From contig NZ_QUKD01000001.1 in assembly GCF_003480915.1 (NCBI RefSeq), forward strand, positions 744,001 to 808,000: 64,000 nt of DNA. The letters run 5' to 3'. This document shows, piece by piece, positions 19,930 through 29,330 of the stretch; the stretch's first letter is position 1; each line of letters starts with the position of its first letter. The position numbers were made by a program, and so were the translations under genes. Under the pieces are notes generated by a model that saw only the letters and a list, made by a program, of their open reading frames with translations, was not told the DNA's origin and did no database searches. The DNA comes from Parabacteroides sp. TM07-1AC (GTDB lineage Bacteria; Bacteroidota; Bacteroidia; Bacteroidales; Tannerellaceae).

Positions 19930-20880
19930 ATGAATAGAATATGTGACTTATTCGGTATAAAATACCCCATTATACAAGGTGGGATGGTTTGGTGCAGCGG
20001 TTGGCGACTGGCTTCGGCTGTCAGCAATGCCGGGGGACTGGGATTGCTCGGTGCCGGCTCCATGCATCCCGACACGCTGCGCGAACATATCCGCAAATGT
20101 AAAGCGGCGACCGACAAGCCCTTCGGAGTGAATGTCCCGTTGATGTACCCGGAAATAGAGAGCCTGATAAATATTCTGGTGGAAGAAGAAGTAAAAATAG
20201 TCTTCACCTCTGCCGGAAGTCCTAAGAAATGGACGCCTTTCCTGAAAGAACATGGTATGACAGTGGTCCATGTGGTAAGCAGTTCCCTGTTTGCCGTCAA
20301 ATGTGAAGAGGCAGGTGTCGACGCCATTGTTGCCGAAGGCTTTGAAGCCGGAGGGCATAACGGACGTGAAGAGACGACGACGCTCTGCCTGATCCCTGCC
20401 GTGCGCCGGGCTACCTCTCTCCCGCTGATAGCCGCCGGAGGAATAGGTACCGGTGATGCTATGCTGGCTACTTTTGCCCTCGGTGCGGAAGGTGTACAGA
20501 TCGGTACCCGTTTTGCCCTGACGGAAGAAAGTTCCGCTCATGAGAACTTCAAACAGCTTTGCCTCAGCCTCAATGAGGGAGACACGAAGCTATTGTTGAA
20601 GAAGCTTGCTCCTACCCGCTTGGCAAAAGGCGATTTCAAAACGGCAGTGGAAGAAGCCGAAGCACAAGGTGCATCCGTAGAAGATATGCGCGCTTTACTA
20701 GGCAAAGGCAGAGCCAAAAAAGGTATATTCGAAGGGAATCTGGAAGAAGGAGAACTGGAAATCGGACAGGTTGCCGCCTTATTCAGAAAAGAGCAGACAG
20801 TCTGCGAAGTGATGGAAGAACTTGTTGCCGATTATCGAAAAGCACTTGCCGGACTGAACAACGAAGCTAACCTATTCTAA
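19930..20880 (+). CDS. NAD(P)H-dependent flavin oxidoreductase (nitronate monooxygenase/FabK-like)
   Basis: 316 residues, an FMN-binding TIM barrel. The family motifs are IIQGGMVWCSG at the N terminus, the active-site His in GFEAGGHNGREE, and the FMN phosphate site in IAAGGIGTGDAM followed by GAEGVQIGTRFALTEES. Members are either nitronate monooxygenases or FabK enoyl-ACP reductases. The sequence alone does not separate these roles, and no fatty-acid genes are nearby. It is transcribed divergently from the M3 peptidases and followed by a palindromic array. Confidence 0.85.
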   Translation: MNRICDLFGIKYPIIQGGMVWCSGWRLASAVSNAGGLGLLGAGSMHPDTLREHIRKCKAATDKPFGVNVPLMYPEIESLINILVEEEVKIVFTSAGSPKKWTPFLKEHGMTVVHVVSSSLFAVKCEEAGVDAIVAEGFEAGGHNGREETTTLCLIPAVRRATSLPLIAAGGIGTGDAMLATFALGAEGVQIGTRFALTEESSAHENFKQLCLSLNEGDTKLLLKKLAPTRLAKGDFKTAVEEAEAQGASVEDMRALLGKGRAKKGIFEGNLEEGELEIGQVAALFRKEQTVCEVMEELVADYRKALAGLNNEANLF

Positions 20881-20903
20881 CCGGGTATCCGGTGTCCTGA
20901 TAA

Positions 20904-21025
20904 TTTCCTCGTTAGGAAACTGGAGTTTCTTGCCTGGGAAACGCCAGTTCCCTGCCGAGGAAATTGCAGTTCCCTGCGCAGGAAACTACAGTTTCCTTAT
21001 TAAAAAAATTTAGGAAACTGCAAGT
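20904..21025. repeat. Tandem 22-bp palindromic array
   Basis: Four consecutive 22-bp units begin at 20904, 20926, 20948 and 20970. A fifth, longer and diverged, begins at 20992. Each unit has the form TTTCCTnnnnAGGAAACTnnAG, so it folds into a small hairpin. The array lies between two convergent genes and could end both transcripts. Confidence 0.85.
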
Positions 21026-21062
21026 CCCTGACTGATAACCTATTCAGGCAAAACCGAAGAGA

Positions 21063-23087
21063 TCACTTTATTTGTCCTTGAAAGCCTGTATTTTCGACCA
21101 GCCACGGCAGGTTAAACCGGTAATGATTCCGGCTACTCAGCAGATGGATGACCTGATCCGGTGACTGTGTGGCAGCCAGATAACCACGGGGTTCGGCATG
21201 CGTACTGTCCATATTGAAAAAGCCTGTCCAGGCGCCACCGTCCATAAAGCGGCGTTTACCATCCGTCAGCAGCTTCTTCACCGGCCATGTTTTCCCTTCA
21301 TCGAAAGACAGGGCGGCATACATCCCGTAACCGGTGTACTCATTACCGTCCTTATCTTTGAAAGTCATTCCGTTCAATCCATTTTTCAAGCGGAAAGGAT
21401 GGTTAGTAAACGAGATCAGTAAAAGAGGTCCTTCACGCAGACGCATCAACACCAGGCGCTGACCACCGTCGATCGGAGGAAACTCGGATGCACTATATGT
21501 CCAGGTACGGCCGTTGTCTTCCGAGATACTCATGGGCATACGCTCCAAACCGTTTCTATCGACAATACCGTCGCCACGTCCCAAAGCCATAAAACGCCCG
21601 TCAGACAATTGCACTACACCGGCATGAATCCCGGCAATGGTTCCGCCCGAAGCCCCCGCTTTGAATGTACCGGGATTAGTCTTTCCCATATCTTCCCAAG
21701 TCAGACCGTTATCTTTACTGAGATGAAAGGCTGTACCTCCGTTACTTCGTGGCGTTGCATCGGCGGCTTGTACCAACCAGCCTTCTTTCGTAACAAAAGA
21801 GCCTGCTATCACCTGGTGACGGCGGGTATGTTCAGGGGCAACCATACGGGGACGACTCCAGGTTGCACCGTTATCGGTACTCGTACGCATGACCATAGCC
21901 AGTGTTTCCCAGGTTCCGGCAGCCTCCATACCGTTCATGTGAATCAGTGTTCCGTTATTATTCAGTAGGGACGAACCGGTCACATTCCGGTCAGGAACCC
22001 GGAAGAATTCACGCGGTTCGGTCCATTCGGTTGCCCCCGGCTTCAGTCGGCTCTCAAGGATTACCATTTCCCTACCCGACTCCTCGTCGCAGGTAAACCA
22101 GATAGCCAGCAGATCGCCATTATCGCACCAGCTGACAGCCGGACAATGGTTATGTTTATAGAACGGAACACCCGAAGAGCAGTCCGGAGTATTTACATAA
22201 ACAAGAGGTTCGGCAAAGAACGGGGCTGTCGACGGAGTTCCCCAGTTATACTTTTGTTGGGAAACTGTTTCCTGCGAAGCCGGTTCGAGGGCTGAAAGTG
22301 GCTGGCTTTGCGGCATGTCAGCCTGCACGACACGGAATCCGGTCAGCCAGTGTTTATCCTCCGGCAGCATGGCCATACGGTTTGCCGAACGCAGGAAGCG
22401 TTCCGGTGTGCTATGGCTTCCGCCGCGTGTCACCTTGTATAAACCGTCAGCACGACCGACCGGGTCTGTCTGTGCAGAGGCTTCGTACGGACCGTACCAG
22501 TCACTGCACCATTCCTCTACATTGCCGTGCATATCGTAGAGACCGAAAGGATTAGGAGGTGTTTTGCCAACCTGGAGGCAGATAGTCGAATCCGTTCCCC
22601 ACACATTTTGCTGGTTTTTATGATACACGCCATGCAGTCCGTCATCCATCCAGAAGTTCCAGTAAGAACCGGCACGGCAGGCATATTCCCATTCTGCTTC
22701 TGTCGGCAGACGGTAAGTTTTACCTTCTTTCTCCGAAAGCCATTTACAGAAGGCTTCCGCTTCGTAATAATCGACAAAGATAACAGCCTCGTCGTCACCT
22801 TTCGAGAGACCGTATTTGCCACGTAGTTCTTTGTGGGAAGGGTCGAACTGTTCGTACTGGGCGTTAGTGACTTCGGTGGCGCCCATCAGGAAAGGTTTCG
22901 TGATCGTTACCGGATGGATCGGAAATTCGTCATAATGCTCGCCTTGTCCGTGGCTTCCCATGTGAAAGGAGCCTGCGGGAATCGGAGTTAATTGCATTCC
23001 CAGGCTATTCTTTTCCTGGGCATAGGAATTAAAGGCACCTAAAACTATCAGACAGCAACATAAGATCGTAGCGTTTTTCATATTCAT
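21063..23087 (-). CDS. SUMF1-domain and sialidase-domain fusion protein
   Basis: 674 residues with a signal peptide ending near NSYAQ. Residues about 28-255 form a SUMF1/formylglycine-generating-enzyme fold (MQLTPIPAGSFHMGS, YRLPTEAEWEYACRAG, GNVEEWCSDWYG, VTRGGSHSTPERFLRSANR). The Cys pair used by true FGEs is absent from the last of these motifs, so sulfatase maturation is unlikely. Residues about 275-665 form a six-bladed sialidase/BNR-like propeller with Asp boxes STDNGATW, SKDNGLTW, SEDNGRTW and SFDEGKTW. It is probably exported and acts on or binds glycans; its catalysis is unproven. It follows the TolC-RND operon but is separated from it by a terminator. Confidence 0.8.
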   Translation of the reverse strand: MNMKNATILCCCLIVLGAFNSYAQEKNSLGMQLTPIPAGSFHMGSHGQGEHYDEFPIHPVTITKPFLMGATEVTNAQYEQFDPSHKELRGKYGLSKGDDEAVIFVDYYEAEAFCKWLSEKEGKTYRLPTEAEWEYACRAGSYWNFWMDDGLHGVYHKNQQNVWGTDSTICLQVGKTPPNPFGLYDMHGNVEEWCSDWYGPYEASAQTDPVGRADGLYKVTRGGSHSTPERFLRSANRMAMLPEDKHWLTGFRVVQADMPQSQPLSALEPASQETVSQQKYNWGTPSTAPFFAEPLVYVNTPDCSSGVPFYKHNHCPAVSWCDNGDLLAIWFTCDEESGREMVILESRLKPGATEWTEPREFFRVPDRNVTGSSLLNNNGTLIHMNGMEAAGTWETLAMVMRTSTDNGATWSRPRMVAPEHTRRHQVIAGSFVTKEGWLVQAADATPRSNGGTAFHLSKDNGLTWEDMGKTNPGTFKAGASGGTIAGIHAGVVQLSDGRFMALGRGDGIVDRNGLERMPMSISEDNGRTWTYSASEFPPIDGGQRLVLMRLREGPLLLISFTNHPFRLKNGLNGMTFKDKDGNEYTGYGMYAALSFDEGKTWPVKKLLTDGKRRFMDGGAWTGFFNMDSTHAEPRGYLAATQSPDQVIHLLSSRNHYRFNLPWLVENTGFQGQIK

Positions 23088-23118
23088 TCATTTTTCCATA
23101 TTCCGGGAATAAAGATAC

Positions 23119-23152
23119 AAAAAAGGTCCACGCCTGAAAAGACATGGACCTT
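23119..23152 (-). terminator. Intrinsic terminator of the metal efflux operon
   Basis: On the minus strand AAGGTCCA pairs with TGGACCTT and is followed by a T run. It lies just after the stop of the TolC-family gene. Confidence 0.85.
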
Positions 23153-23175
23153 AATTATTTCACTCAAAAGGAGTA

Positions 23176-24357
23176 TTACAACTTGTATTTATAAAGTTGC
23201 GCCATCACCTTCTGATATTCATTCTGCAACTGCATATAATTCTGCATGCTTTGATAAAGTGTCGTCACATCGACAAAGTACTCGATCATACTAATCTGCC
23301 CGCTTTGGATGGCTTTATTCAGCAATGCCAGGCTGTTTTGCTTCTTCAATACTTCACTGTATTCATCGATGGAAGCCTTCAAGGATACAGAACGGTTATA
23401 AAGCTGCAAAAGTTCGCTCTCGACAGCCGTCTGCATACTCTCCGTCTGCAATTCCGTATAAAGGCTCTGCGCCTTGGCCTGTTTCACCTTGTTGCGATTG
23501 GCAAACAACGGAATGCTGACACCTACCAGAAAACCGTTGAAACGTTCGCCGCCCGAAGATGGATTCATGCGATAGCCTAACTCAAAAGAAGGCAGACCTT
23601 GCGTACGGCTGACACTGATTTGTTTCCGGGCAGCCGTCTGTTCACTGCGCAGCGACTGCAAACGACGGTCGGAAGAAATAATTTCCTGCTTCAGATCGGC
23701 AATCGATACGGGCGCATCTACCGGCGTATACACGGTATCGGCAAACTGGATCTCAATGCCACCGTTCAGCATCGCCAACTCATGAAGTTTGGCAATACGG
23801 TTGGCTTCGTTTATCCGGGCTTCATTACGAACATTCAGCAATTCGAGGTTGATCTTATTTGTCTCCAGGATATTGGCATCGCCATTCTGCAAACGTTGTT
23901 CATAAAGAGCTGAAAGTTGTTCAGCATTTTGGCGACGTACATCCAGCAGGCTCTTTTGCTGATTGAGCAACACTAGATCCAAACAGACTTCTTTCGCTTG
24001 CAGCAGGATTTGCTGACGAAACTCTTCCCCCTGATGTTCGATACTTTCTCCACGCAACTTCGCCAACTTTCCACGCTGAGCATAAAGCGAAGGGAAATCG
24101 AACGATTGTGAAGCTACAAGTTCGCCGGTAAATCCCATACCTTCCTTATTCCCGTAAAGATGGGAATAGGTAACGGTCGGGTCGGCGAGGTTATTATCCA
24201 GCTTGGCTTCCAGTTTTTGGGAAGCGACAAGCTGCTTATTCGCCTGCAATTCTTTATTGTTGGCTTCGATACTGCGCAGAACCCCATCTATGGAATGTTG
24301 TCCGCTCGCAGAAAACACAGCCGAAGCCAACAGCGTAATTACTATGAATTGTTTCAT
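23176..24357 (-). CDS. TolC family outer-membrane efflux protein (CusC/CzcC-like)
   Basis: 393 residues with a signal peptide (VITLLASAVFSASGQ). It consists of long heptad-rich helices with two OEP repeats, as expected for a trimeric outer-membrane channel. It is on the short side for the family, similar to other Bacteroidota CzcC-type proteins. It completes a tripartite RND pump with the two genes upstream and overlaps the RND gene by 4 bp, so the two are translationally coupled. Confidence 0.9.
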   Translation of the reverse strand: MKQFIVITLLASAVFSASGQHSIDGVLRSIEANNKELQANKQLVASQKLEAKLDNNLADPTVTYSHLYGNKEGMGFTGELVASQSFDFPSLYAQRGKLAKLRGESIEHQGEEFRQQILLQAKEVCLDLVLLNQQKSLLDVRRQNAEQLSALYEQRLQNGDANILETNKINLELLNVRNEARINEANRIAKLHELAMLNGGIEIQFADTVYTPVDAPVSIADLKQEIISSDRRLQSLRSEQTAARKQISVSRTQGLPSFELGYRMNPSSGGERFNGFLVGVSIPLFANRNKVKQAKAQSLYTELQTESMQTAVESELLQLYNRSVSLKASIDEYSEVLKKQNSLALLNKAIQSGQISMIEYFVDVTTLYQSMQNYMQLQNEYQKVMAQLYKYKL

Positions 24358-27300
24358 TTCTCCTTATTCATTAAAAGATAGACAATAGGAATAATAAATC
24401 CGTTCAGGAAGGTAGACGTCAGCAACCCTCCCAGGATCACAGTGGCCATCGGGCTTTGTATTTCGTTACCCGGCAGATCTCCGTTCAATGCTAACGGGAT
24501 CAAAGCCAACGCAGAACTCAAAGCTGTCATCAGGATCGGATTCAGACGGTCTAGCGAACCGTGTATCACCGCATCATATACAGAAAAACCTTCACTGCGC
24601 AACTGAGTATAGTGGCTGATCAGCAACATACCGTTTCGGGTAGCAATACCGAACAGGGAGATAAAACCGATAATAGCCGGAATACTGATCTCGCCGGATG
24701 TCATCCACAAGATCAGCACGCCACCGATCAAAGCCAACGGCAGATTCAACAGGATCACACCGCTCTCCTTTGCATTCTTGAATTCATTATAAAGCAACAG
24801 GAAGATTACCAGTAAAGACATCAAAGATGTCAATAACAAAGTCCGGCTGGCAGCCTGTTCGCTTTCGAACTGTCCGCCGTATTCGATATGATAACCTTCG
24901 GGCAACTGGATAGAATTCCCGATCTTATTCTGGATATCGTTTACGACACTGCGTAGGTCACGTTCGGATACGTTCCCGCTAATCACCAGCTTACGCTGTA
25001 CATTTTCACGGTTAATCGTATTCGGACCGGTTACGGAGCGAACTTCGGCGATATAACTCAATGGGATCTTCTTTCCCTGTGCATCGATCATTAGATTACG
25101 GATATCCTCCATGGTTGCACGGCTTTCGTCGGAAGTCTTTACGGTCAGGTCGAATGTCTTTCCGTCGTCATAGACCTGGCTGACTACTTCACCTCCCAAC
25201 ATGACATTTATATACTCTTCAAACTCCGGCAGAGGTATTCCATACTTTGCCATCAGTTCCCGTTTGGGAGTAATGGTCAGCTGCGGACGTTCGATCTGTT
25301 GTTCCACCTTCAAATCGAGCAGGCCCGGAATGCCTTCGATAGCACTTTTGATATCGTTGCCGATCGTAAACAGACGGTTCAAATCGGTTCCGAACAGTTT
25401 GATTGCAATATTGGCCTCCGTTCCCGAAAGCATTGCATCGATACGGTGAGAAATAGGCTGGCCGATCTCGATATTGGCACCACTGATGGTCGACAGCTTC
25501 TGACGCACATCGTTCATGACGGCATCGCGACTACGATCTTTCAATTGGAAAGGTGCTTCAATCTCAGAAACGTTTACACCCAAGGCATGTTCATCCAGTT
25601 CGGCACGTCCTGTTTTACGAGCCACTGTCTGAATCTCCGGAACTTGCATCAGCAGCTCTTCTGCACGGTGTCCCATCCGGTCTGACTCTTCCAACGAGAT
25701 ACCGGGCAATGAACTTACATTGATCGTAAACGAGCCTTCGTTAAAAGGCGGCAGGAAACTACGTCCCAACGTAAAGAATATACCCAACGATATGACGAAC
25801 AACCCTATCGTACAGCCCAGCACAATCGACTTATGAGCCAAAGCCACCTTCAATGCAGCACCATACACATTCTTCAATTTGCTGGCAACCCACGACTCTT
25901 TATCTATTTTCTTATCGGTTGCTTTACGGTTCAGCAGATAGCTACATAAAACCGGTGTTAAAGTAAGCGCCACCACCGTAGAAGCGAACAAGGCGACAAT
26001 AAACGCAATCCCCAGCGGAACCAACATACGGCCTTCCATACCACTCAGGAAGAACAGGGGAACAAAGCTCACCACAATAATCAATGTCGAGTTCAGGATC
26101 GGCATACGCACTTCGCGGGAAGCATCATATACAACATCCAGGATCGACCGTCTTTCTGCCTCCGGCAGCATCCGGTTCTCACGTATCCGCTTAAATACAT
26201 TCTCCACATCGACAATGGCATCATCCACCAACGATCCGATGGCAATCGCCATACCTCCCAGCGACATCGTATTAATGGTCAGCCCCATATAATGCAAAAC
26301 CAGGATAGAGACCAGCAATGACAGAGGCAACGCCACCAATGAGATCACCGTTGTGCGGATATTCATCAGGAAAAGGAAGAGCACAATCACAACGAAGATA
26401 CTTCCTTCAAACAAACTGTTCTTTACATTATTAATAGAACTGTCGATGAAACGGCTCTGACGGAAAATATCGGTAGATATATTTACATCGGCAGGCAAAC
26501 TCTTTTGAAGGTCAGCCACAATTTCATCCAGTTTATTTGTCAGGTCGATCGTACTGGTATTCGGCTGTTTGGTAACCGTGATAAGGACAGCATGTTTGCC
26601 CCGTTCGGATGCCGTACCCAATTTAGGGCTTTTGCTTCCTACTTTCACTGTAGCCACATTCTCCAGCAGAACAGGAAAACCGTCCACAGTCTTGATCACA
26701 CCTTTTGCCAGTTCTTCCGCTTTCGGAGTAGAAAGGACACCACGAATGATATACTCATTATCGTATTCGTACAAGACACCACCATTTGCATTACGGTTCA
26801 TGTTACGGCAAACCGTCAGCACCTCATTCAACCCTACTCCATAATGTTTCATGCGGGCAGGATCGAGTAAGATCTGATATTCTTTGATATCTCCCCCAAT
26901 CACGGCTACCTGTGCCACACCTCCGGTAGATAATAAACGCGGACGGATCGTCCAGTCGGCAATTGTGCGCAGGTCCATTTGGGTGGTGGCGGTTTCCGCA
27001 GGGGCGGTTCGCGAACCGCCCGTACCGGCGGGGTTATTTTCATTATCCTTAGTCGTCAAGCCGATGATCATCATTTCTCCCAGGATAGAAGATTGCGGTC
27101 CCAGTGTCGGCTTCCCTACATTCTCGGGAAGACTTTCACTTACAACCGCCAGTTTCTCGGAAACGATCTGACGGGCACGGTAAATATCCGTTCCCCAGTC
27201 GAACTCCACCCATACAACCGAAAATCCGGTGGTAGAAGAAGAACGTACACGGCGTACATCCATCGCTCCGTTTACAGCCGTTTCGACCGGGAAAGTAACC

Positions 27301-27491
27301 AGACGTTCCACTTCTTCAGGAGCCATCCCGTTTGCTTCGGTCATGATAACCACGGTCGGAGCATTCAGGTCGGGGAACACGTCTACATCCGTATGAAAGG
27401 CTGTATAAGTTCCCGCTATCATCAGCAGCAATGCACAGATCAGGACAACCAATCTGTTATGCAGCGAGTAATATATTATCTTATTCAACAT
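24354..27491 (-). CDS. Efflux RND transporter permease, heavy-metal type (CusA/CzcA family)
   Basis: 1045 residues with 12 membrane helices and two large periplasmic loops. The N terminus (NRLVVLICALLLMIAGTYTAF) and VDVFPDLNAPTVVI are typical of HME-RND pumps. The TM4 proton-relay signature is at about 420-432 (SLVDDAIVDVENVFKR). It should drive export of a divalent or monovalent metal ion using the proton gradient. A short Pro/Thr/Gly-rich insertion near residues 155-175 (about 26990-27060) varies in such proteins. The adaptor gene lies 15 bp upstream and the outer channel overlaps downstream. Confidence 0.92.
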   Translation of the reverse strand: MLNKIIYYSLHNRLVVLICALLLMIAGTYTAFHTDVDVFPDLNAPTVVIMTEANGMAPEEVERLVTFPVETAVNGAMDVRRVRSSSTTGFSVVWVEFDWGTDIYRARQIVSEKLAVVSESLPENVGKPTLGPQSSILGEMMIIGLTTKDNENNPAGTGGSRTAPAETATTQMDLRTIADWTIRPRLLSTGGVAQVAVIGGDIKEYQILLDPARMKHYGVGLNEVLTVCRNMNRNANGGVLYEYDNEYIIRGVLSTPKAEELAKGVIKTVDGFPVLLENVATVKVGSKSPKLGTASERGKHAVLITVTKQPNTSTIDLTNKLDEIVADLQKSLPADVNISTDIFRQSRFIDSSINNVKNSLFEGSIFVVIVLFLFLMNIRTTVISLVALPLSLLVSILVLHYMGLTINTMSLGGMAIAIGSLVDDAIVDVENVFKRIRENRMLPEAERRSILDVVYDASREVRMPILNSTLIIVVSFVPLFFLSGMEGRMLVPLGIAFIVALFASTVVALTLTPVLCSYLLNRKATDKKIDKESWVASKLKNVYGAALKVALAHKSIVLGCTIGLFVISLGIFFTLGRSFLPPFNEGSFTINVSSLPGISLEESDRMGHRAEELLMQVPEIQTVARKTGRAELDEHALGVNVSEIEAPFQLKDRSRDAVMNDVRQKLSTISGANIEIGQPISHRIDAMLSGTEANIAIKLFGTDLNRLFTIGNDIKSAIEGIPGLLDLKVEQQIERPQLTITPKRELMAKYGIPLPEFEEYINVMLGGEVVSQVYDDGKTFDLTVKTSDESRATMEDIRNLMIDAQGKKIPLSYIAEVRSVTGPNTINRENVQRKLVISGNVSERDLRSVVNDIQNKIGNSIQLPEGYHIEYGGQFESEQAASRTLLLTSLMSLLVIFLLLYNEFKNAKESGVILLNLPLALIGGVLILWMTSGEISIPAIIGFISLFGIATRNGMLLISHYTQLRSEGFSVYDAVIHGSLDRLNPILMTALSSALALIPLALNGDLPGNEIQSPMATVILGGLLTSTFLNGFIIPIVYLLMNKEK

Positions 27492-27506
27492 ATTCTGCTC
27501 CTCCCA

Positions 27507-28745
27507 TTAATGATTGTGAGTATGAGCCGGAATAGCATTAGAAGCAGAGGCGAGTTTAATCTGATAAGCGCCTTGCGTTACGACCACGTCACCCGGTTTC
27601 AAGCCGGATAATATCTGTACTTCAGAACCATTATTCGCTCCCAGTTTTACTTCCTGCTTTTTATAACCTTCTTCATCGAGACGGATAAATACAGAATAAA
27701 TACCTTGTTCTTCTATCAGGGAGGAAACAGGGACACTCAACACCTCCTGCATCGGAGTAGCAAGCAGATAAATCTCGACGAAAGAACCGGGAATAACGGC
27801 TCCTTTATTATCAAACTCAAAAGTAACAGGAATATAGAAAGAATTGGTATCCGACGCTTTTCCATACGAAAGCAACCGTCCGTGAAGCTCGGAGAGCTTA
27901 TATACCTGCTCATCATAAGGAGTACGGAAATTAGCAGACTGAATAGCCGGAAGATATTGATAATACTTTTCCGAAACCTCGGCACGAAGCACCAGACGGC
28001 TATTCTGAGAGATAGTTGCCAGCGGTTGCCCCACTGTCACATAGTCCCCTTCTTTTACCTGAAGATTCTTCAAATATCCGTTCATCGGAGATACCACCGA
28101 CACGCCATTCTCTGTCTGCTTACCGGCAACAGCATCATAAGCAGCCTTTGCGTTTTCATAATTCAAACGTGCCTGTTCAAAATCTTTAGCCGAAACAATC
28201 TTATCTCCTACCAACTGCTGCATACGCTCATATTCTTTCCTGGCTGTTTCGTATGCATATTTGGCACGGGCAGCTACATTCCCTTCCGACAGGGAACTGG
28301 AAGCCAGGCTCAGGATCGCCTGCCCTTTCTTTACCGGAGTACCGTCAACAAATGATAAACGACCGAATGTCACAATACCGGGAACAGTCGCAACCACCGT
28401 TGTTTCATCCCCCTGTGCTGCCAGTACGCTTCCACTGGTTTTTATAACATCCGTAAAAGAAGCCGGTTCCATCACTTTTGTCTGCAACCCGACAGCTTTC
28501 GCCAATTCTTCTTTAAAAATGATTTCGTTGGAATGTGCACCTGCTGCAGCTTCGTTCCCATGATCATGGCCTTCATGCTCGTCTCCCTCGTGTTCGTGAT
28601 CATGACCTTCATGTTCGTGATCGTGTCCTTCTTCATGTTCATGTGCTTCATGATCATGGTTATGCTCTTCAGGCTTAGCAGCTCCGCCGCCACAGCTTGC
28701 GAATATGTAGGCACATAAAACCCACAATAAATATATCTTTCTCAT
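27507..28745 (-). CDS. RND periplasmic adaptor subunit with His-rich N terminus (CusB/CzcB-like)
   Basis: 412 residues. The lipoprotein-type signal ends in ASC (IFASCGGG). Residues about 28-70 are an extreme His/Asp/Glu-rich stretch built from HDHEHEGHDHEHEG-like units, a likely metal-binding sponge. It is followed by barrel-sandwich, alpha-hairpin and membrane-proximal domains of the membrane fusion protein family (QGDETTVVATVPGIV, SPMNGYLKNLQVKEGDYV). It links the RND pump to the TolC channel and may load metal onto the pump. The His-rich region argues for Zn, Co, Ni or Cu as substrate but does not say which. Confidence 0.9.
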   Translation of the reverse strand: MRKIYLLWVLCAYIFASCGGGAAKPEEHNHDHEAHEHEEGHDHEHEGHDHEHEGDEHEGHDHGNEAAAGAHSNEIIFKEELAKAVGLQTKVMEPASFTDVIKTSGSVLAAQGDETTVVATVPGIVTFGRLSFVDGTPVKKGQAILSLASSSLSEGNVAARAKYAYETARKEYERMQQLVGDKIVSAKDFEQARLNYENAKAAYDAVAGKQTENGVSVVSPMNGYLKNLQVKEGDYVTVGQPLATISQNSRLVLRAEVSEKYYQYLPAIQSANFRTPYDEQVYKLSELHGRLLSYGKASDTNSFYIPVTFEFDNKGAVIPGSFVEIYLLATPMQEVLSVPVSSLIEEQGIYSVFIRLDEEGYKKQEVKLGANNGSEVQILSGLKPGDVVVTQGAYQIKLASASNAIPAHTHNH

Positions 28746-28838
28746 TGTATTATAATATGTTATAAATGCAAATAAAATAGTTCGGCGTCTTGCTTAAAAC
28801 ACCGGAATGCGAATAAGGTTCGCTCCTATCAGAAACAA

Positions 28839-29228
28839 TTATAACACAGGAGGGGCACGCAGTCCGCCGGAGCACGTAACCCAGGTATCGTGCAGAGACT
28901 CAATATAAAAGGCTCGTTCGCGATCGAACGTTTGTCCGTACAGCAACGGAACAGGAGGGTTAATATAATCAAATAAAACTTGCAAAGGGAAAAGTAAGTG
29001 ACTTACATCAGCATTTGTCACATGCGACAAAAGAGATGTAAAAAGGGCCAGATTATGCCCGTTGCATCCGCAATCGTGGGAAGACGAGCTTTTATGGTTA
29101 TGTTCAGTCAACGATTTGAAACAAGGCATACCGTTACTGTGATGATGATGTGGCACCACAACCGAAAGCAGCATGATGATACTTGCCACCAGCATTATGT
29201 AACGGATTATATGTTTCTTCGCTCTCAT
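28839..29228 (-). CDS. Small His/Cys-rich exported protein leading the metal efflux operon
   Basis: 129 residues. It has one N-terminal hydrophobic segment (YIMLVASIIMLLSVVVP) followed at once by HHHH and then by C, HNH and HDCGCNGHN motifs. It resembles small uncharacterised proteins found upstream of CusB/CzcB genes in Bacteroidales. The His/Cys pattern suggests metal sensing or delivery in the periplasm, but no function is established. It is the first gene of the operon and has the best promoter in the window 12 bp upstream; cusB-like follows after 93 bp. Confidence 0.75.
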   Translation of the reverse strand: MRAKKHIIRYIMLVASIIMLLSVVVPHHHHSNGMPCFKSLTEHNHKSSSSHDCGCNGHNLALFTSLLSHVTNADVSHLLFPLQVLFDYINPPVPLLYGQTFDRERAFYIESLHDTWVTCSGGLRAPPVL

Positions 29229-29239
29229 GATTTATGTTG

Positions 29240-29270
29240 CAAAAGTAAAAAGTTTATTTTGCAACTCAAA
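29240..29270 (-). promoter_or_regulatory. Promoter of the metal efflux operon
   Basis: The minus strand has TTTG (29267-29270), a 19-bp spacer and TACTTTTG (29240-29247), a full match to the Bacteroidota -33/-7 consensus. No operator palindrome is evident. Confidence 0.75.
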
Positions 29271-29289
29271 GGCAAACAGCAGATATATA

Positions 29290-29330
29290 GAAAAAAAAGA
29301 CCGGCCGAAAGTCACCTCCCAGCCGGTCCG
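29290..29330 (-). terminator. Leftward terminator-like hairpin upstream of the efflux promoter
   Basis: GACCGGC (29299-29305) pairs with GCCGGTC (29322-29328); read leftward it is followed by about eight T. No leftward gene ends here, so it may block read-through or end an unannotated transcript. Confidence 0.55.

Noticed and set aside
20904..21025. CRISPR-like array
   Set aside because: The 22-bp units are contiguous imperfect hairpins with no unique spacers of 30-40 bp, and no cas genes are present.
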